NCBI GenBank assembly: GCA_035626395.1
Contig: DASPNR010000023.1
Span: forward strand, 145,646 to 209,645
DNA length: 64,000 nucleotides
Reading direction: 5' to 3'
Source of the DNA: Candidatus Limnocylindrales bacterium
GTDB lineage: Bacteria; Desulfobacterota; Binatia; UBA1149; CAITLU01
Below, piece after piece: positions 50,338-59,694 of the stretch. The notes under the pieces were generated by a model. The model was not told the origin of the DNA. It ran no database searches and worked only from the letters and a program-made list of their open reading frames with translations. The translations under genes and the position numbers were made by a program. The stretch's first letter is position 1; every line of letters starts with the position of its first letter.

Positions 50338-50709
50338 ATGCACTACGTCTCGGGCAACTGCGCCAAGGACCGCCACGGCGAGCGCGGCTGGTTCATCGGT
50401 CACTTCTTCCAGGGCAGCGACGACCTGCGCGCAACGGATGACGTCGAGGTGAAGTGGGCGAGCCATCCGGCCGGCGACACGCGCCCGAGCTGGAGCCGCA
50501 ACCGGACGGCCACGACGGTCTCCGTTCTCGTCTCCGGACGATTCCGCATCCGCTTCGCGGACGGCGAGGTCGTGCTTTGCGAGCCCGGTGATTACGCGCT
50601 GTGGGCGCCGGGAGTAGCGCATCACTGGGTGGCGGAAGAGGAGTCGACGATCGTGACGGTGCGCTGGCCCTCGGTGCCGGACGACAGTCAGCCCGTGCCG
50701 TCGCCATAG
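50338..50709 (+). CDS. Cupin-fold protein
   Basis: This 123-residue protein has the single cupin barrel pattern of small binding proteins: SVLVSGRFRIRFADGEVVLC, then EPGDYALWAPGVAHHWVAEE. The His pair (VAHHW) and an upstream Glu could bind metal, but the first cupin motif lacks its usual His pair (RPSWSRN replaces HxH). It may bind a small molecule without catalysis. It is small and isolated, convergent with the M24 gene, whose stop lies about 45 bases away. Confidence 0.75.
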   Translation: MHYVSGNCAKDRHGERGWFIGHFFQGSDDLRATDDVEVKWASHPAGDTRPSWSRNRTATTVSVLVSGRFRIRFADGEVVLCEPGDYALWAPGVAHHWVAEEESTIVTVRWPSVPDDSQPVPSP

Positions 50710-50754
50710 GATGGCGACAACCGCTGCGGCCGCGTCCACGGCCGCGCGTGCCTG

Positions 50755-51837
50755 CTACGGTCGCACCAGCAGGTCGGGCCGCGCTCGCCCGTCCACCTCG
50801 AATACCGGCCACGCCGGATCGGCGGTGAGCACTTCGATGGCTCCGGCATCGGCGGCCACCGTGTCTTCGATCTTGGCGCCGGGCAGGCTGGGGTTCCATG
50901 CCATCGCGCAGCGCGGCGGAACAGGCGCATCGGTATGCGGCGAGGCCACGATTTCCCGTGCGCGATAGCCGGCAAGGCCGCCCTGATGATGGCGGTCGAT
51001 CTGCTCGGCGTGGCCTGCCGTCTCGTACGCGGCGGCGAGCGTCGCGTAGATCTCCCTCATCGGCCGCCCTGCCCCGCATGCGCGGAAGCACGCGGCTTCG
51101 ATGTGGGCCACGTCCTGCGTCCACCTTCGTTCCTGGCTCGTGGGCTGGCGGAAATAGACGAATCGCGTGGCGCTGGCGACCAGGCCGCAGCGGCGCGCGC
51201 AGATCGCCAGCATGGCCCGCGAGCCCAGGCGGGCGGCGGTGGGCAGCAGATGCCGGAAGCGTGCGACGCGCTCCTCGCCTCCCGCCTGTACGAGCAGCGG
51301 CTCGATGCCGCGCGCCATCAACGCGTGCGCGCACGCAGCCGCCAGCTCGTGCTCGGTGTGCTCGGGGCGCGCCGCCTGCAGCACCTCGGTCATTGCCTGC
51401 GCCGATTCCACGGACAGCGCGCGGTAGCGCCCGATCTCCTCCTCGCAAAGACGGAGCTTCTGCTGCTCGAGTTGCGGAGGCAGCGAAACCTCGCCCGAAG
51501 ATGGCCGGTCGCTGGCGACGATCGCACCGCCTGCCATCTCGCGCACCATCTCCTCGCGCAATGCCGGCTGCTGCCAGGCATGGCTCCAGAGCGTGAAGCC
51601 CTGCGGAAAGCCCTCGCCGGCCAGGCGCTCGGCTTCGATGACGTCGGTCAGCACCCATGCGCCGTCGGCCGTCACCAGGACCTCGGCCACGCCCGTCTCG
51701 GCGGCCAGCAGCACGACGTTGGAAGCGCCGGCCGTCGCCCACGCGTACCAATCGCTGCCGCGCAGGCGCACCGCGCCGAGCCGGTGCTCGCGCATCGCGC
51801 CGCGGATCTGCGCGAGCTTGACGGCGATCTCGTTCAC
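50755..51837 (-). CDS. M24-family (creatinase/aminopeptidase P fold) homologue with altered metal site
   Basis: This 360-residue protein has the two-domain M24 layout: a creatinase N-domain (to about 150) and a pita-bread C-domain. Classical M24 enzymes carry two Asp in VDxGxxxxGxxxDxTR; the matching segment here is LAICARRCGLVASATRF, with neither. The later His (HHQGGLAGYRAREI) and Glu (GAKIEDTV) are still present. Dimetal peptidase activity is therefore doubtful. GTG 51837 overlaps the galactokinase stop by 4 bases (GTGA), so it is co-translated with galK. Confidence 0.85.
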   Translation of the reverse strand: MNEIAVKLAQIRGAMREHRLGAVRLRGSDWYAWATAGASNVVLLAAETGVAEVLVTADGAWVLTDVIEAERLAGEGFPQGFTLWSHAWQQPALREEMVREMAGGAIVASDRPSSGEVSLPPQLEQQKLRLCEEEIGRYRALSVESAQAMTEVLQAARPEHTEHELAAACAHALMARGIEPLLVQAGGEERVARFRHLLPTAARLGSRAMLAICARRCGLVASATRFVYFRQPTSQERRWTQDVAHIEAACFRACGAGRPMREIYATLAAAYETAGHAEQIDRHHQGGLAGYRAREIVASPHTDAPVPPRCAMAWNPSLPGAKIEDTVAADAGAIEVLTADPAWPVFEVDGRARPDLLVRP

Positions 51838-52934
51838 GCCGGCACGCGCAGGGTGCCGCGGCAGCCCGGAAATTCCGCCGCATAGGCTGTCAGGATGGCG
51901 TGCCCGATTTCGCTGGCGCGGCCGCGTTCGGTCAGCACCACGGCCGACCCGCCAAAGCCGCCGCCGGTCATGCGGGCGCCGTAGACGCCTTCCTGCGCAG
52001 CGGCGGCCTCGACCAGAAAATCGAGCTGCGGCACGGACACTTCAAAGTCGTCGCGTAGCGAAACGTGCGACGCGTAGAACAGCCGCCCCACCTCGGACAG
52101 GTCACCGGCACGAAGAGCCGTCACTGCGTCCGCCACGCGAGCATGCTCGGTAATCACGTGGCGTGCGCGGCTGCGGATCGGCTCGGGCAGCGACTCGACG
52201 CGCGCAACCTCCTTCACCGGAAGCTCGGCGAGGAACCGAACACCGAGCCGGCGCGCCGCCTCCTCGCACTGGCTCCGTCGCTCGTTGTAGCCGCCGCCCG
52301 CGTGCGCGTGCTTGACGCCGGTGTCCAGCACCGCGATCTCGCAGGCCGGCGGCACCGGCACCTTCTCGTAGTCGAGCGTGACCGTGTCCAGATAGAGCGC
52401 CGAATGCTCGTCTCCCAGGCTCGCCGCCATCTGATCCATGATTCCGACGCGTGCGCCGACGAAGTCGTTCTCCACTCGCTGGCCCAGCCGCGCGATGGCG
52501 ACGTCGTCGATCGCGAGCGAGAAGAGCTCGCGCAATGCCCGAACGAGCGCCACTTCCAGCGCGGCGCTCGAAGACAGGCCGCTGCCGACCGGAACCTGCG
52601 ATGTCAGCCGCAGGTCGAAGCCGGTCAGGGCATGCCCGTCCTTGGCCAGCAGCGAGGTGATGCCGCGCACGTAGTCGGCCCAGTCGCTGCAATGCTGCTC
52701 GGCGCCGAGGCGAAACTCCACCAGTTCGCCGGCCAGTTCCACGCTCCACACGCGAACGATATCGTCGCGCCGCCGCGCGACCTGCGCCGTCGTGCGCAGC
52801 GGCAGGGCCAGCGGCAGCACGGCGCCGCCGTTGTAGTCGGTGTGCTCGCCGATCAGGTTGACGCGGCCCGGAGCGCTGGCCTCGACGTCGAAAGACCGGC
52901 CGAAGGTGGCGGCGAAGTCGCGCGAGTCAGCCAA
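51834..52934 (-). CDS. galK: Galactokinase
   Basis: This 366-residue GHMP kinase has the galactokinase signature GRVNLIGEHTDYNGGAVLPL (22-41), the P-loop VPVGSGLSSSAALEVAL, and catalytic Asp in GARVGIMDQMAASLG. The C-terminal GGGFGGSAVVL is motif 3. It phosphorylates galactose at C1 in the first Leloir step. The start ATG overlaps the GH2 stop by 8 bases. Its place beside GH2 and UDP-galactopyranose mutase fits galactose use, but galT and galE are not in the window. Confidence 0.95.
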   Translation of the reverse strand: MADSRDFAATFGRSFDVEASAPGRVNLIGEHTDYNGGAVLPLALPLRTTAQVARRRDDIVRVWSVELAGELVEFRLGAEQHCSDWADYVRGITSLLAKDGHALTGFDLRLTSQVPVGSGLSSSAALEVALVRALRELFSLAIDDVAIARLGQRVENDFVGARVGIMDQMAASLGDEHSALYLDTVTLDYEKVPVPPACEIAVLDTGVKHAHAGGGYNERRSQCEEAARRLGVRFLAELPVKEVARVESLPEPIRSRARHVITEHARVADAVTALRAGDLSEVGRLFYASHVSLRDDFEVSVPQLDFLVEAAAAQEGVYGARMTGGGFGGSAVVLTERGRASEIGHAILTAYAAEFPGCRGTLRVPA

Positions 52935-54780
52935 GCGGGTTCTTCTTGGGCGGCGACGTCGGAGAGACGATGTCCGCCATCCAGACCTGGCGCTGGCTGG
53001 GCGGACCCATGGTGGCGGCGCGGATGCGCGCCAGGTCGAACTTGGGCCGGCGGTCGGCGTAGAGAAGGCCGTTGGCTTCCTGGAACGTGTCGGCGAACTG
53101 CGTGTAGCAGAAGCCCGTGAACATCCCCAGCGATCGCACCACCTCCATCAGCTTCTCGTAGAGGTCGGCCAGCTCCTGCGGGGTGCGCGCGGTCGAATAG
53201 CCCCACGCCTCGGCATCGGCCGACAGCTTGATGCCGCCGAACTCCGACAGCACCAGCGGATGCTCGTGATGCGGCCGGTCGCCCACCACCAGGAGCCGGC
53301 CGCCGGGCCGCTCCTGCTTGAGAAGGTGCGGCAGCAACTTGTCGCCGTGATAGCGGTGGCGCAGCCGCTCCGGCTCGCCGTCGTAGTCGTGCACGCCGAT
53401 GATGTCGGTCGCCACGCTCTCCCAGCCGTCGTTGCCGACCACGGGCCGCGTGGGATCGTAGGTCTTGGTCATGTGGTAGAGCCCTTCGACGTAGTGCTGC
53501 TCGGCCTCGTTCTGCGGGAGGTTCGGCACGCCCCAGGACTCGTTGATGGGAACCCACACGACGATGCACGGATGCGAATAGTCGCGTCGCAGCGCCTCCT
53601 CCCACTCGCGCGTCAGGCGCGAAACGGCGTTGCGCGTGAAGCGGTAGGCACTCGGCATCTCGCCCCACACCAGCAGCCCGAGCCTGTCCGCCCAGTACAG
53701 GTAGCGCGGGTCCTCGATCTTCTGGTGCTTGCGCACGCCGTTGAAGCCCATGGCGCGCGTGCACTCGACGTCCTTGCGCAACGCTTCGTCGTCCGGCGGC
53801 GTCATGCCCGTCTCGGCCCAGTATCCCTGGTCCAGCACCATGCGCAGGTAGTAGGGCCGACCGTTGAGGACGAACAGATCGTTCTCGAGGCAGATCGAGC
53901 GCAGCGCGGTGTACGAGCGCATCGAGTCGATGAGCTGGCCGCTGCGCGTTTCGAGCAGAATGTCGGCCTCGAGCAGCGTCGGCGAGCGCGGGCTCCAGAG
54001 CAGCTCGTTGCGGAAATCGTCGATGCCGGGATCGGACAGCGCCAGCCGCCGGTGCACCTCGTCGGAGAGGATGTCGTAACAGTCGTTGGCGATCGGACGG
54101 CCCTTGACGGTCAGGGACAGCCGCATGCGCAGATCGTCGCGGTGCACGCCGCCCAGCCACGCCTCGAAACCGCATTCCCAGCGCACGAGGCTCGGCGTCC
54201 ATGCGATGTGCGCGATCCACGTCGAGGGCACGACTTCCATCCACACCGACTGCCAGATGCCGGTGGTGCGCGGGTACCAGATCGAATGCGGCTCCAGCTG
54301 CCAGTCCTGCTTTCCGCGCGGCTTCTCCAGATCGATCGGATCGTCCTCGGCACGGACGATGACGGTATTCGGCCCGTCGGTCAGGAGATCGGTGATATCG
54401 AAAGTGAACGGCGTGTATCCGCCCTGATGGCGACCGGCCTTGCGGCCGTTGACCCAGACGATGGTGGAATAGTCGACCGCGCCGAAGTGCAGATGCACGC
54501 GCTCGCCGTTTCGCAAGGGCGGCGCCTCCAACGTGCGGCGATACCAGCACACGCGGAAATAGCCGCATTCGCCGATGCCGCTGCGCTCCGTCTCCGGCGC
54601 GAACGGAACCAGGATCTTCGACGTCCACGCGACGCGGTCGGGTTCGCGGGTGGACCCGTCGCGATCGATCGCGAAGTCCCAGACTCCGTTGAGGGAATAC
54701 CAGTGCTTGCGGCGCATCAACGGGCGCGGGTAGCCGTGCCCGTCGGGGCCGAGCTCTTCGCAAGACAAAGGCTCAGACAA
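52927..54780 (-). CDS. Glycoside hydrolase family 2 protein
   Basis: This 617-residue enzyme has the GH2 order: sugar-binding N-domain (RKHWYSLNGVWDFAIDRDGS, GKQDWQLEPHSIWYPRTTGI), an immunoglobulin-like middle, and a TIM-barrel. The acid/base is Glu414 in VPINESWG and the nucleophile is probably Glu513 in LSEFGGIK. Members are beta-galactosidases, beta-glucuronidases and beta-mannosidases; the galK neighbour favours a galactoside, though this is context only. No signal peptide is visible, so it should be cytoplasmic. It lacks the Bgal small chain domains of LacZ. Confidence 0.92.
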   Translation of the reverse strand: MSEPLSCEELGPDGHGYPRPLMRRKHWYSLNGVWDFAIDRDGSTREPDRVAWTSKILVPFAPETERSGIGECGYFRVCWYRRTLEAPPLRNGERVHLHFGAVDYSTIVWVNGRKAGRHQGGYTPFTFDITDLLTDGPNTVIVRAEDDPIDLEKPRGKQDWQLEPHSIWYPRTTGIWQSVWMEVVPSTWIAHIAWTPSLVRWECGFEAWLGGVHRDDLRMRLSLTVKGRPIANDCYDILSDEVHRRLALSDPGIDDFRNELLWSPRSPTLLEADILLETRSGQLIDSMRSYTALRSICLENDLFVLNGRPYYLRMVLDQGYWAETGMTPPDDEALRKDVECTRAMGFNGVRKHQKIEDPRYLYWADRLGLLVWGEMPSAYRFTRNAVSRLTREWEEALRRDYSHPCIVVWVPINESWGVPNLPQNEAEQHYVEGLYHMTKTYDPTRPVVGNDGWESVATDIIGVHDYDGEPERLRHRYHGDKLLPHLLKQERPGGRLLVVGDRPHHEHPLVLSEFGGIKLSADAEAWGYSTARTPQELADLYEKLMEVVRSLGMFTGFCYTQFADTFQEANGLLYADRRPKFDLARIRAATMGPPSQRQVWMADIVSPTSPPKKNPLG

Positions 54781-54850
54781 GACTCAGCGCCTCCTGGCTA
54801 CCAGCGGCGTAGCACGAGCGCGGTGCGGCGAGGAACGCGATCCTCTGTTC

Positions 54851-57673
54851 CTACCCCGCACGAGCGAGGAGCTCCTTTCGCTCCACCACCAGCATCTTTG
54901 CCGCCAGCGTCAACGCCTGGGCCGTTACCTGATCCATGTTGTAATAGCGGTACGTGGCGAGCCTGCCGCAGAAGTGCACGCCGGGTGTCTGCTCGGCCAG
55001 CGCCTCGTAGCGCCGATACAGCGCCGCGTTCTCCGGCCTCGGCACGGGGTAGTAGGGATCGCCCTCGGCTCGCGGGAACTCGTAGACGATCGACGTCTTG
55101 CGGTGCTCCTGGCCCGTCAGATGCTTGAACTCGGTGACCCGCGTGTACTCGTGCTCGTTCGGGTAGTTGACCACGGCCACCGGCTGGTGCCGGCTGGAAT
55201 CGAGCGTCTCGTGCCGGAACTCGAGCGCGCGATACGGGAGCTTTCCGAAACAGTTGTCGAAGAACTCATCGACGGGCCCCGTATAGACCATCTCGCTGAA
55301 CGAGATGCGGTCCATCAGCTCGCGGTAGTCGACTCCGACTTCGATGGTGATGTTCGGATGGTCGAGGATGTTACGAAACATCGCCGTCATGCCGTCGGCC
55401 GGCATGGCCTGAAACTTGTCGGTGAAGTAGCGGTCGTCGCGGTCGGTGCGCACCGGGATGCGGGCAATGACGGTCGAGTCGAGCTGGCTCGCATCGAGGC
55501 CCCATTGCTTGCGCGTGTAGTTCTTGAAGAACTTCTCGTACAGCTCCTGGCCGACCTTGCTGATGATCACGTCCTCCGAGGTCTTGATGTGTGCGCGCGG
55601 CTCGGCCACGCGCTGGAAGAACGCCTGCAGCCCCTCCGAATCCAGGTTCCAGTCGTAGAGCCGGTTGACGGTGTCCAGATTGATGGGGATGGGCAGCAGC
55701 TTGCCGTCCACGCTGGCCAGCACCCGGTGCTCATAGGGCCGCCAACGCGTGAAGCGGGAAAGGTAGTCGAAGACCTCGGCCGAGTTGGTGTGGAAGATGT
55801 GCGGCCCGTACTTGTGGATGAGGATGCCGCTGGCATCGAGCTCGTCGTAGGCGTTGCCGCCGATGTGCGGGCGCACGTCGCAGATCAGGACCGTCTTGCC
55901 CGCTGCGCACGCCAGGCGTTCCGCGACGACGCTGCCGGCAAAGCCGGCGCCGACGACCAGATAGTCGAAGTGCGCGCGTGCGTTCCGGCGGGGCGTCGAG
56001 GCAGTATCGGCCACGCGCAAGCCGCTCGACCACCCGACGTTGGCCCAGCCCGTGCCGCCGGCATCCGCCAGGTGACCGTTGCCATTGGAGCCGGCATGCC
56101 CGTTACCGTCAGCCGCCGCGTGCCCGTTGCCGTTGGGCGCCGCGTGGCGGTTCCCGTTGGGCGGCGCGTGGCCGTTACCGCTGGCGGCGTGCCCGTTGCC
56201 GTTGGCCGCGTTCCCGTTGCCATTTGCGGCCGCGTGGCCGGGGCCGTTGCCATTGGCCCCCGCGTGGCCGTTGCCGATGGCCGCGTGCCCATTGCCGTTC
56301 GCGGCCGCATGCCCGTTGCCGTTGGCCGCATGCCCGTTGCCGCTGGCCGCATGGCCGTTGCCGTCGGCCGCATGCCCGTTACCGTTGGCGGCAGCGTGGC
56401 CATTGCCGTTGGCATGGCCATTGGTCGATGCTCGGCGACTGCCATTGGCGTCGCCGTTGCCTCCGGCGATGCGAGCATCCGCCTCCAGCTTGCGTGCCTG
56501 CCGCGGAGTTGCGCCGACGCTGCCGCCGCTGCCGTTCCGCCCCTCGGTCGAGGACGACCCGGGGTCGTCGCGCACCACGCTCTCGACGAGGTCGTGCATC
56601 GCCTGCCAGGTCTTGTCCCACGAAATGTTTTCGAGAAAGGCGTCCGCCTTGCGCTGCCGCTCCTCCGCATCCTGCGCGAGCGCAGCCTCGACCGCCTTCT
56701 CGAACGTCTCGGCATCATCGGCGATGTAGGCGAGGCCCAGCTCACCGTACGGTCGCACGACGTCGCGAATGGACGTGGAGACGACCGGCTTCCCGCCGGC
56801 CATGTACTCTGGCGTCTTGGTGGGGCTGATGAAGCGGGTGGCATCGTTGCGAGCGAACGGGAGGATGGCCACGTCCCAGCCACGCAGATACTCGGGAAGC
56901 TGCTGGTACGTCTTGCCGCCGAGGTAGTGCAGGTTGGGACGCACCGGCAGCGTGGCCGGATCGATCTTGACGACGGGGCCGACGAGCACGATGTGCCAGT
57001 CCGGCCGCCGCGCCGCCAGCTCGTCGATCAGCGCAACGTCCATCCGCTCGTCGATGACGCCGAAGAAGCCGAGACGCGGATGCGGAATTTCCGCCTGATC
57101 CGCTGGATCGGGAGCGTGCGCGCGGGCGCGAGCGAAGTGCGCGACATCCACGGCGCTGGGAAAGGCGTGCACGGAGTGATGCAGATCCCGCTTGGTCTCG
57201 TACAGGCTCATGCCGCCTGTGAAGATGAGGTCGGCGCGGCGGCACAGCTCCTGCTCAAAGTGCCGCAGTTCGCCGGGCGCGCCGTGAAAGTTGGCCAGCT
57301 CGTCCATGCAGTCGTACACGACGGCCGCCGGGGCGAGATCGTCGGTGAAAGCCATCGCCATCGGCGTGTAATACCATGCGACGTAGCTCGTGATGCCGTG
57401 CTCGCTCATCATGTCGCGAACCAGCAGGCGCAGCATCGCGTGCGTGTCGGAATCCTGGCTGAGAACGGGTGTGGCGACGTAGACTCCCTCGGGAGACAGC
57501 TCGACGTCGACGCGCGGCGTCCCTCCAGGTTCGATTCGCGGCTCTTCGAAGAAGAACACGCGACGCTCTCTTGCCCAGCGGCTCATCAGATGCTGCGGCC
57601 GCTGAAATACGAAGCCCCAACGAAGATGCGAGAAGCAGAGAAGATCCGGCGCACTGGCGTCTCTGCTATTCAT
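54851..57673 (-). CDS. Glycosyltransferase fused to UDP-galactopyranose mutase by a Gly-Asn-His-Ala repeat linker
   Basis: This 940-residue protein has three parts. Residues 1-375 are a GT-B glycosyltransferase (DLLCFSHLRWGFVFQRPQHL, PRLGFFGVIDERMDVALIDE, SPTKTPEYMAGGKPVVS). Residues 412-531 are a repeat of GNGHAA and related units. Residues 568-940 are UDP-galactopyranose mutase: FAD motif DYLVVGAGFAGSVVAERLA, HIFHTNSAEVFDYLSRF, NYPNEHEYTRVTEFKHLTGQ. UGM turns UDP-galactopyranose into UDP-galactofuranose, probably for the attached transferase. ATG 57673 is preferred; an open frame continues to 57754. Confidence 0.9.
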   Translation of the reverse strand: MNSRDASAPDLLCFSHLRWGFVFQRPQHLMSRWARERRVFFFEEPRIEPGGTPRVDVELSPEGVYVATPVLSQDSDTHAMLRLLVRDMMSEHGITSYVAWYYTPMAMAFTDDLAPAAVVYDCMDELANFHGAPGELRHFEQELCRRADLIFTGGMSLYETKRDLHHSVHAFPSAVDVAHFARARAHAPDPADQAEIPHPRLGFFGVIDERMDVALIDELAARRPDWHIVLVGPVVKIDPATLPVRPNLHYLGGKTYQQLPEYLRGWDVAILPFARNDATRFISPTKTPEYMAGGKPVVSTSIRDVVRPYGELGLAYIADDAETFEKAVEAALAQDAEERQRKADAFLENISWDKTWQAMHDLVESVVRDDPGSSSTEGRNGSGGSVGATPRQARKLEADARIAGGNGDANGSRRASTNGHANGNGHAAANGNGHAADGNGHAASGNGHAANGNGHAAANGNGHAAIGNGHAGANGNGPGHAAANGNGNAANGNGHAASGNGHAPPNGNRHAAPNGNGHAAADGNGHAGSNGNGHLADAGGTGWANVGWSSGLRVADTASTPRRNARAHFDYLVVGAGFAGSVVAERLACAAGKTVLICDVRPHIGGNAYDELDASGILIHKYGPHIFHTNSAEVFDYLSRFTRWRPYEHRVLASVDGKLLPIPINLDTVNRLYDWNLDSEGLQAFFQRVAEPRAHIKTSEDVIISKVGQELYEKFFKNYTRKQWGLDASQLDSTVIARIPVRTDRDDRYFTDKFQAMPADGMTAMFRNILDHPNITIEVGVDYRELMDRISFSEMVYTGPVDEFFDNCFGKLPYRALEFRHETLDSSRHQPVAVVNYPNEHEYTRVTEFKHLTGQEHRKTSIVYEFPRAEGDPYYPVPRPENAALYRRYEALAEQTPGVHFCGRLATYRYYNMDQVTAQALTLAAKMLVVERKELLARAG
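56083..56434 (-). repeat. In-frame tandem repeat encoding the Gly-Asn-His-Ala linker
   Basis: About 20 imperfect units of roughly 15-18 bases (GGCAACGGCCATGCGGCC type) encode residues 412-531 of the fusion protein. The units differ mostly by synonymous changes and by one to two residues (AAN, AAS, AAD), which suggests replication slippage followed by drift. It joins the two enzymatic halves. Confidence 0.85.
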
Positions 57674-58000
57674 GATCGGCTCTCGTCGTGGTGTGCATGA
57701 CGAGAATACTATGGGGCATGTCGCTGAGGATGAAGAGGATTCACGAGACGTCACGCACCTCTTCCCCGATGTTGGGGCGGCTGCACGAACGATCTACCCG
57801 AAGGCACCGTCGCATTGGCGCACGATCGCGTCGCGTGCGCGCCACATCCAACGAGTCGACGCAGTCGTCGGTTCTCTTCCGCGGCCTCGCGCCGGCTCGA
57901 AAGCGGCGTGCCCTGCGATGGCTCGAAAGCGCGACGGACGACGCGACGGAGTTGAAGAAGGATGCGCAGGCGAGGCTTGCGCCGGCGTGCAGGCGGTGGA
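57674..58000. other. Intergenic region without recognised elements
   Basis: It lies between the fusion-protein start and the histidine kinase stop, both on the minus strand, so it should hold the promoter of the galactose-related operon. No gene, repeat or clear terminator is seen. Confidence 0.5.
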
Positions 58001-59668
58001 TCAGACCGCGGCAATCAGTCGCATGAGCTCGCTGATCTCTACCGGCTTGACGGTATGGTCGTCGAACCCTGCTTCGCGGGAACGCTCACGATCACGGTCC
58101 TGGCCGTAGCCGGTCATCGCGATGATGCGGGCGTTGGCCATGCCGTTGCGGCGCATCTGGCGGCAGACCTCGTAGCCGTCCATTCCCGGAAGACCGATGT
58201 CGAGGAGCACCACGTCCGGCCTGTCGTTGGCGACGTGCTGCAGCGCGGTGGGGCCGTCGTGCACCATGCGGACGTCCTGGCCGCGAAGCCGCAGCAGCAT
58301 CGCCAGACTCTCGGCGGCATCGACATTGTCGTCGACGACCAGGATGCGGCGCGATTCGCCGTCCGCCGCCTGCGCAGGCGGCGCAACCGCCGGAGCGCAC
58401 GGGCTGTCGGCGATGCCGCAAGGCAGCCACACGGTGAACGTGGAACCGCGCCCGGAACCCTCGCTGACTACCGATACGCGGCCGCCATGCATCTCGACGA
58501 GGTTCTTGACCAGCGACAGCCCGATGCCGAGGCCGCCCTGCGCGCGGTCGAGGCCGCGCTCTCCCTGCGTGAACAGCTCGAATACCTGCGGCATCATCTC
58601 CGGCGCGATGCCGATGCCCCAGTCGCGCACCGTGATGATCGCCATGCGGTCCCGCACTTCGACCTTCAGCTCGATGCGCCCGTTCTCGTTCTGATATTTG
58701 GCCGCATTGTTCAGCAGGTTGGCGATGACCTGCGTGAGGCGGGCCGAGTCGCCCTCGAGCGGGATCGGATGGTCGGGGATCCGAACGCTGATCTCGTGTT
58801 TCAGCGCGTCGATGACCGGCCGGCTCATCTCGACCGCGCTGCCGACGACGGCGGCCAGGTCGAGCGGCTCCAGGCGCAGCTTGATCTTGCCCTGCGTGAT
58901 GCGGGAGACGTCGAGAAGGTCGTCGACCAGCCGCGTCAGCTGGTTGGCCTGGCGCTCGATGACGTCGCGGCACCACAGCAGGTCGGGGTCGTCGGTCTCC
59001 TTCATGCGCATGATCGCCACGGCGTTGCGCACGGGCGCCAGCGGGTTGCGCAGCTCGTGCGCGAGCAGCGCCAGGAACTCATCCTTGCGCCGGTCGGCCA
59101 GGCGCAGCTGCTCGGCCATCTCGATCTGCCGCGCCATCGACGCCTCGAGCTCGGCCGTACGCTCGGCCACGCGCCGCTCCAGTTCGCGATTGAGGCGCTC
59201 GGACTCGCGGGTCTTGCGATACAGCTCGGTGAAGACGCTGACCTTGGCGCGCAGCAGTTCGGGAATGACGGGCACCGAGACGTAGTCGACGGCGCCCGAT
59301 TCGTAGCCCTTGAGACGGTCCAGGTCGGTCAGGTGCACGGCCGAGACGAAGATGATGGCGGTCTTCTGGTAGCGCGGGTGCCCGCGGATGATCTCGGCCA
59401 GCTCGAAGCCGTCGATGTCGGGCATGCTGACGTCCATCAGCACGACGGTGATGTCGTTGCGGAGAAGGTGCTCGAGCGCCTCCCTGGCCGAATTGGCCTT
59501 GATGAGGTTCTCCCCGAGCGAGCCGAGCATGGCCTCGTAGCTGAGCAGCTTGCCCGGCTGGTCATCCACCAGAAGGATGTTGACCTTGTCGCCGGGGGGC
59601 CGCTCGGCCGAGGCCCTCTCCGCGGCGGTACCGGGTGAGCCCACGTTCTCCGTCGCCTTGTTCATCAC
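58001..59668 (-). CDS. Hybrid sensor histidine kinase, REC-HisKA-HATPase-REC
   Basis: This 555-residue protein has an N-terminal receiver (Asp79 in VVLMDVSMPDIDGF), a coiled-coil linker (150-190), a HisKA with His204 (LLAHELRNPLAPVRN), an HATPase domain (NLLNNAAKYQNENGRI, GIGLSLVKNLVEMHGGRV) and a C-terminal receiver (VVLLDIGLPGMDGYEV, TVKPVEISEL). The first receiver has SVP where the conserved Lys-Pro normally sits. It has no membrane segment and no sensor domain, so it probably takes its signal from the upstream HAMP-array kinase, 26 bases away, or via REC1 phosphorylation. Confidence 0.92.
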   Translation of the reverse strand: MMNKATENVGSPGTAAERASAERPPGDKVNILLVDDQPGKLLSYEAMLGSLGENLIKANSAREALEHLLRNDITVVLMDVSMPDIDGFELAEIIRGHPRYQKTAIIFVSAVHLTDLDRLKGYESGAVDYVSVPVIPELLRAKVSVFTELYRKTRESERLNRELERRVAERTAELEASMARQIEMAEQLRLADRRKDEFLALLAHELRNPLAPVRNAVAIMRMKETDDPDLLWCRDVIERQANQLTRLVDDLLDVSRITQGKIKLRLEPLDLAAVVGSAVEMSRPVIDALKHEISVRIPDHPIPLEGDSARLTQVIANLLNNAAKYQNENGRIELKVEVRDRMAIITVRDWGIGIAPEMMPQVFELFTQGERGLDRAQGGLGIGLSLVKNLVEMHGGRVSVVSEGSGRGSTFTVWLPCGIADSPCAPAVAPPAQAADGESRRILVVDDNVDAAESLAMLLRLRGQDVRMVHDGPTALQHVANDRPDVVLLDIGLPGMDGYEVCRQMRRNGMANARIIAMTGYGQDRDRERSREAGFDDHTVKPVEISELMRLIAAV

Positions 59669-59694
59669 CGTTTGGATCGCGTCCTCCGCTCAGC

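Noticed and set aside
54974..57700. A 908-residue plus-strand frame opposite the glycosyltransferase-UGM fusion.
   Set aside because: It is low-complexity Val/Arg/Ala-rich antisense of a clearly coding gene, produced by GC-rich codon usage.
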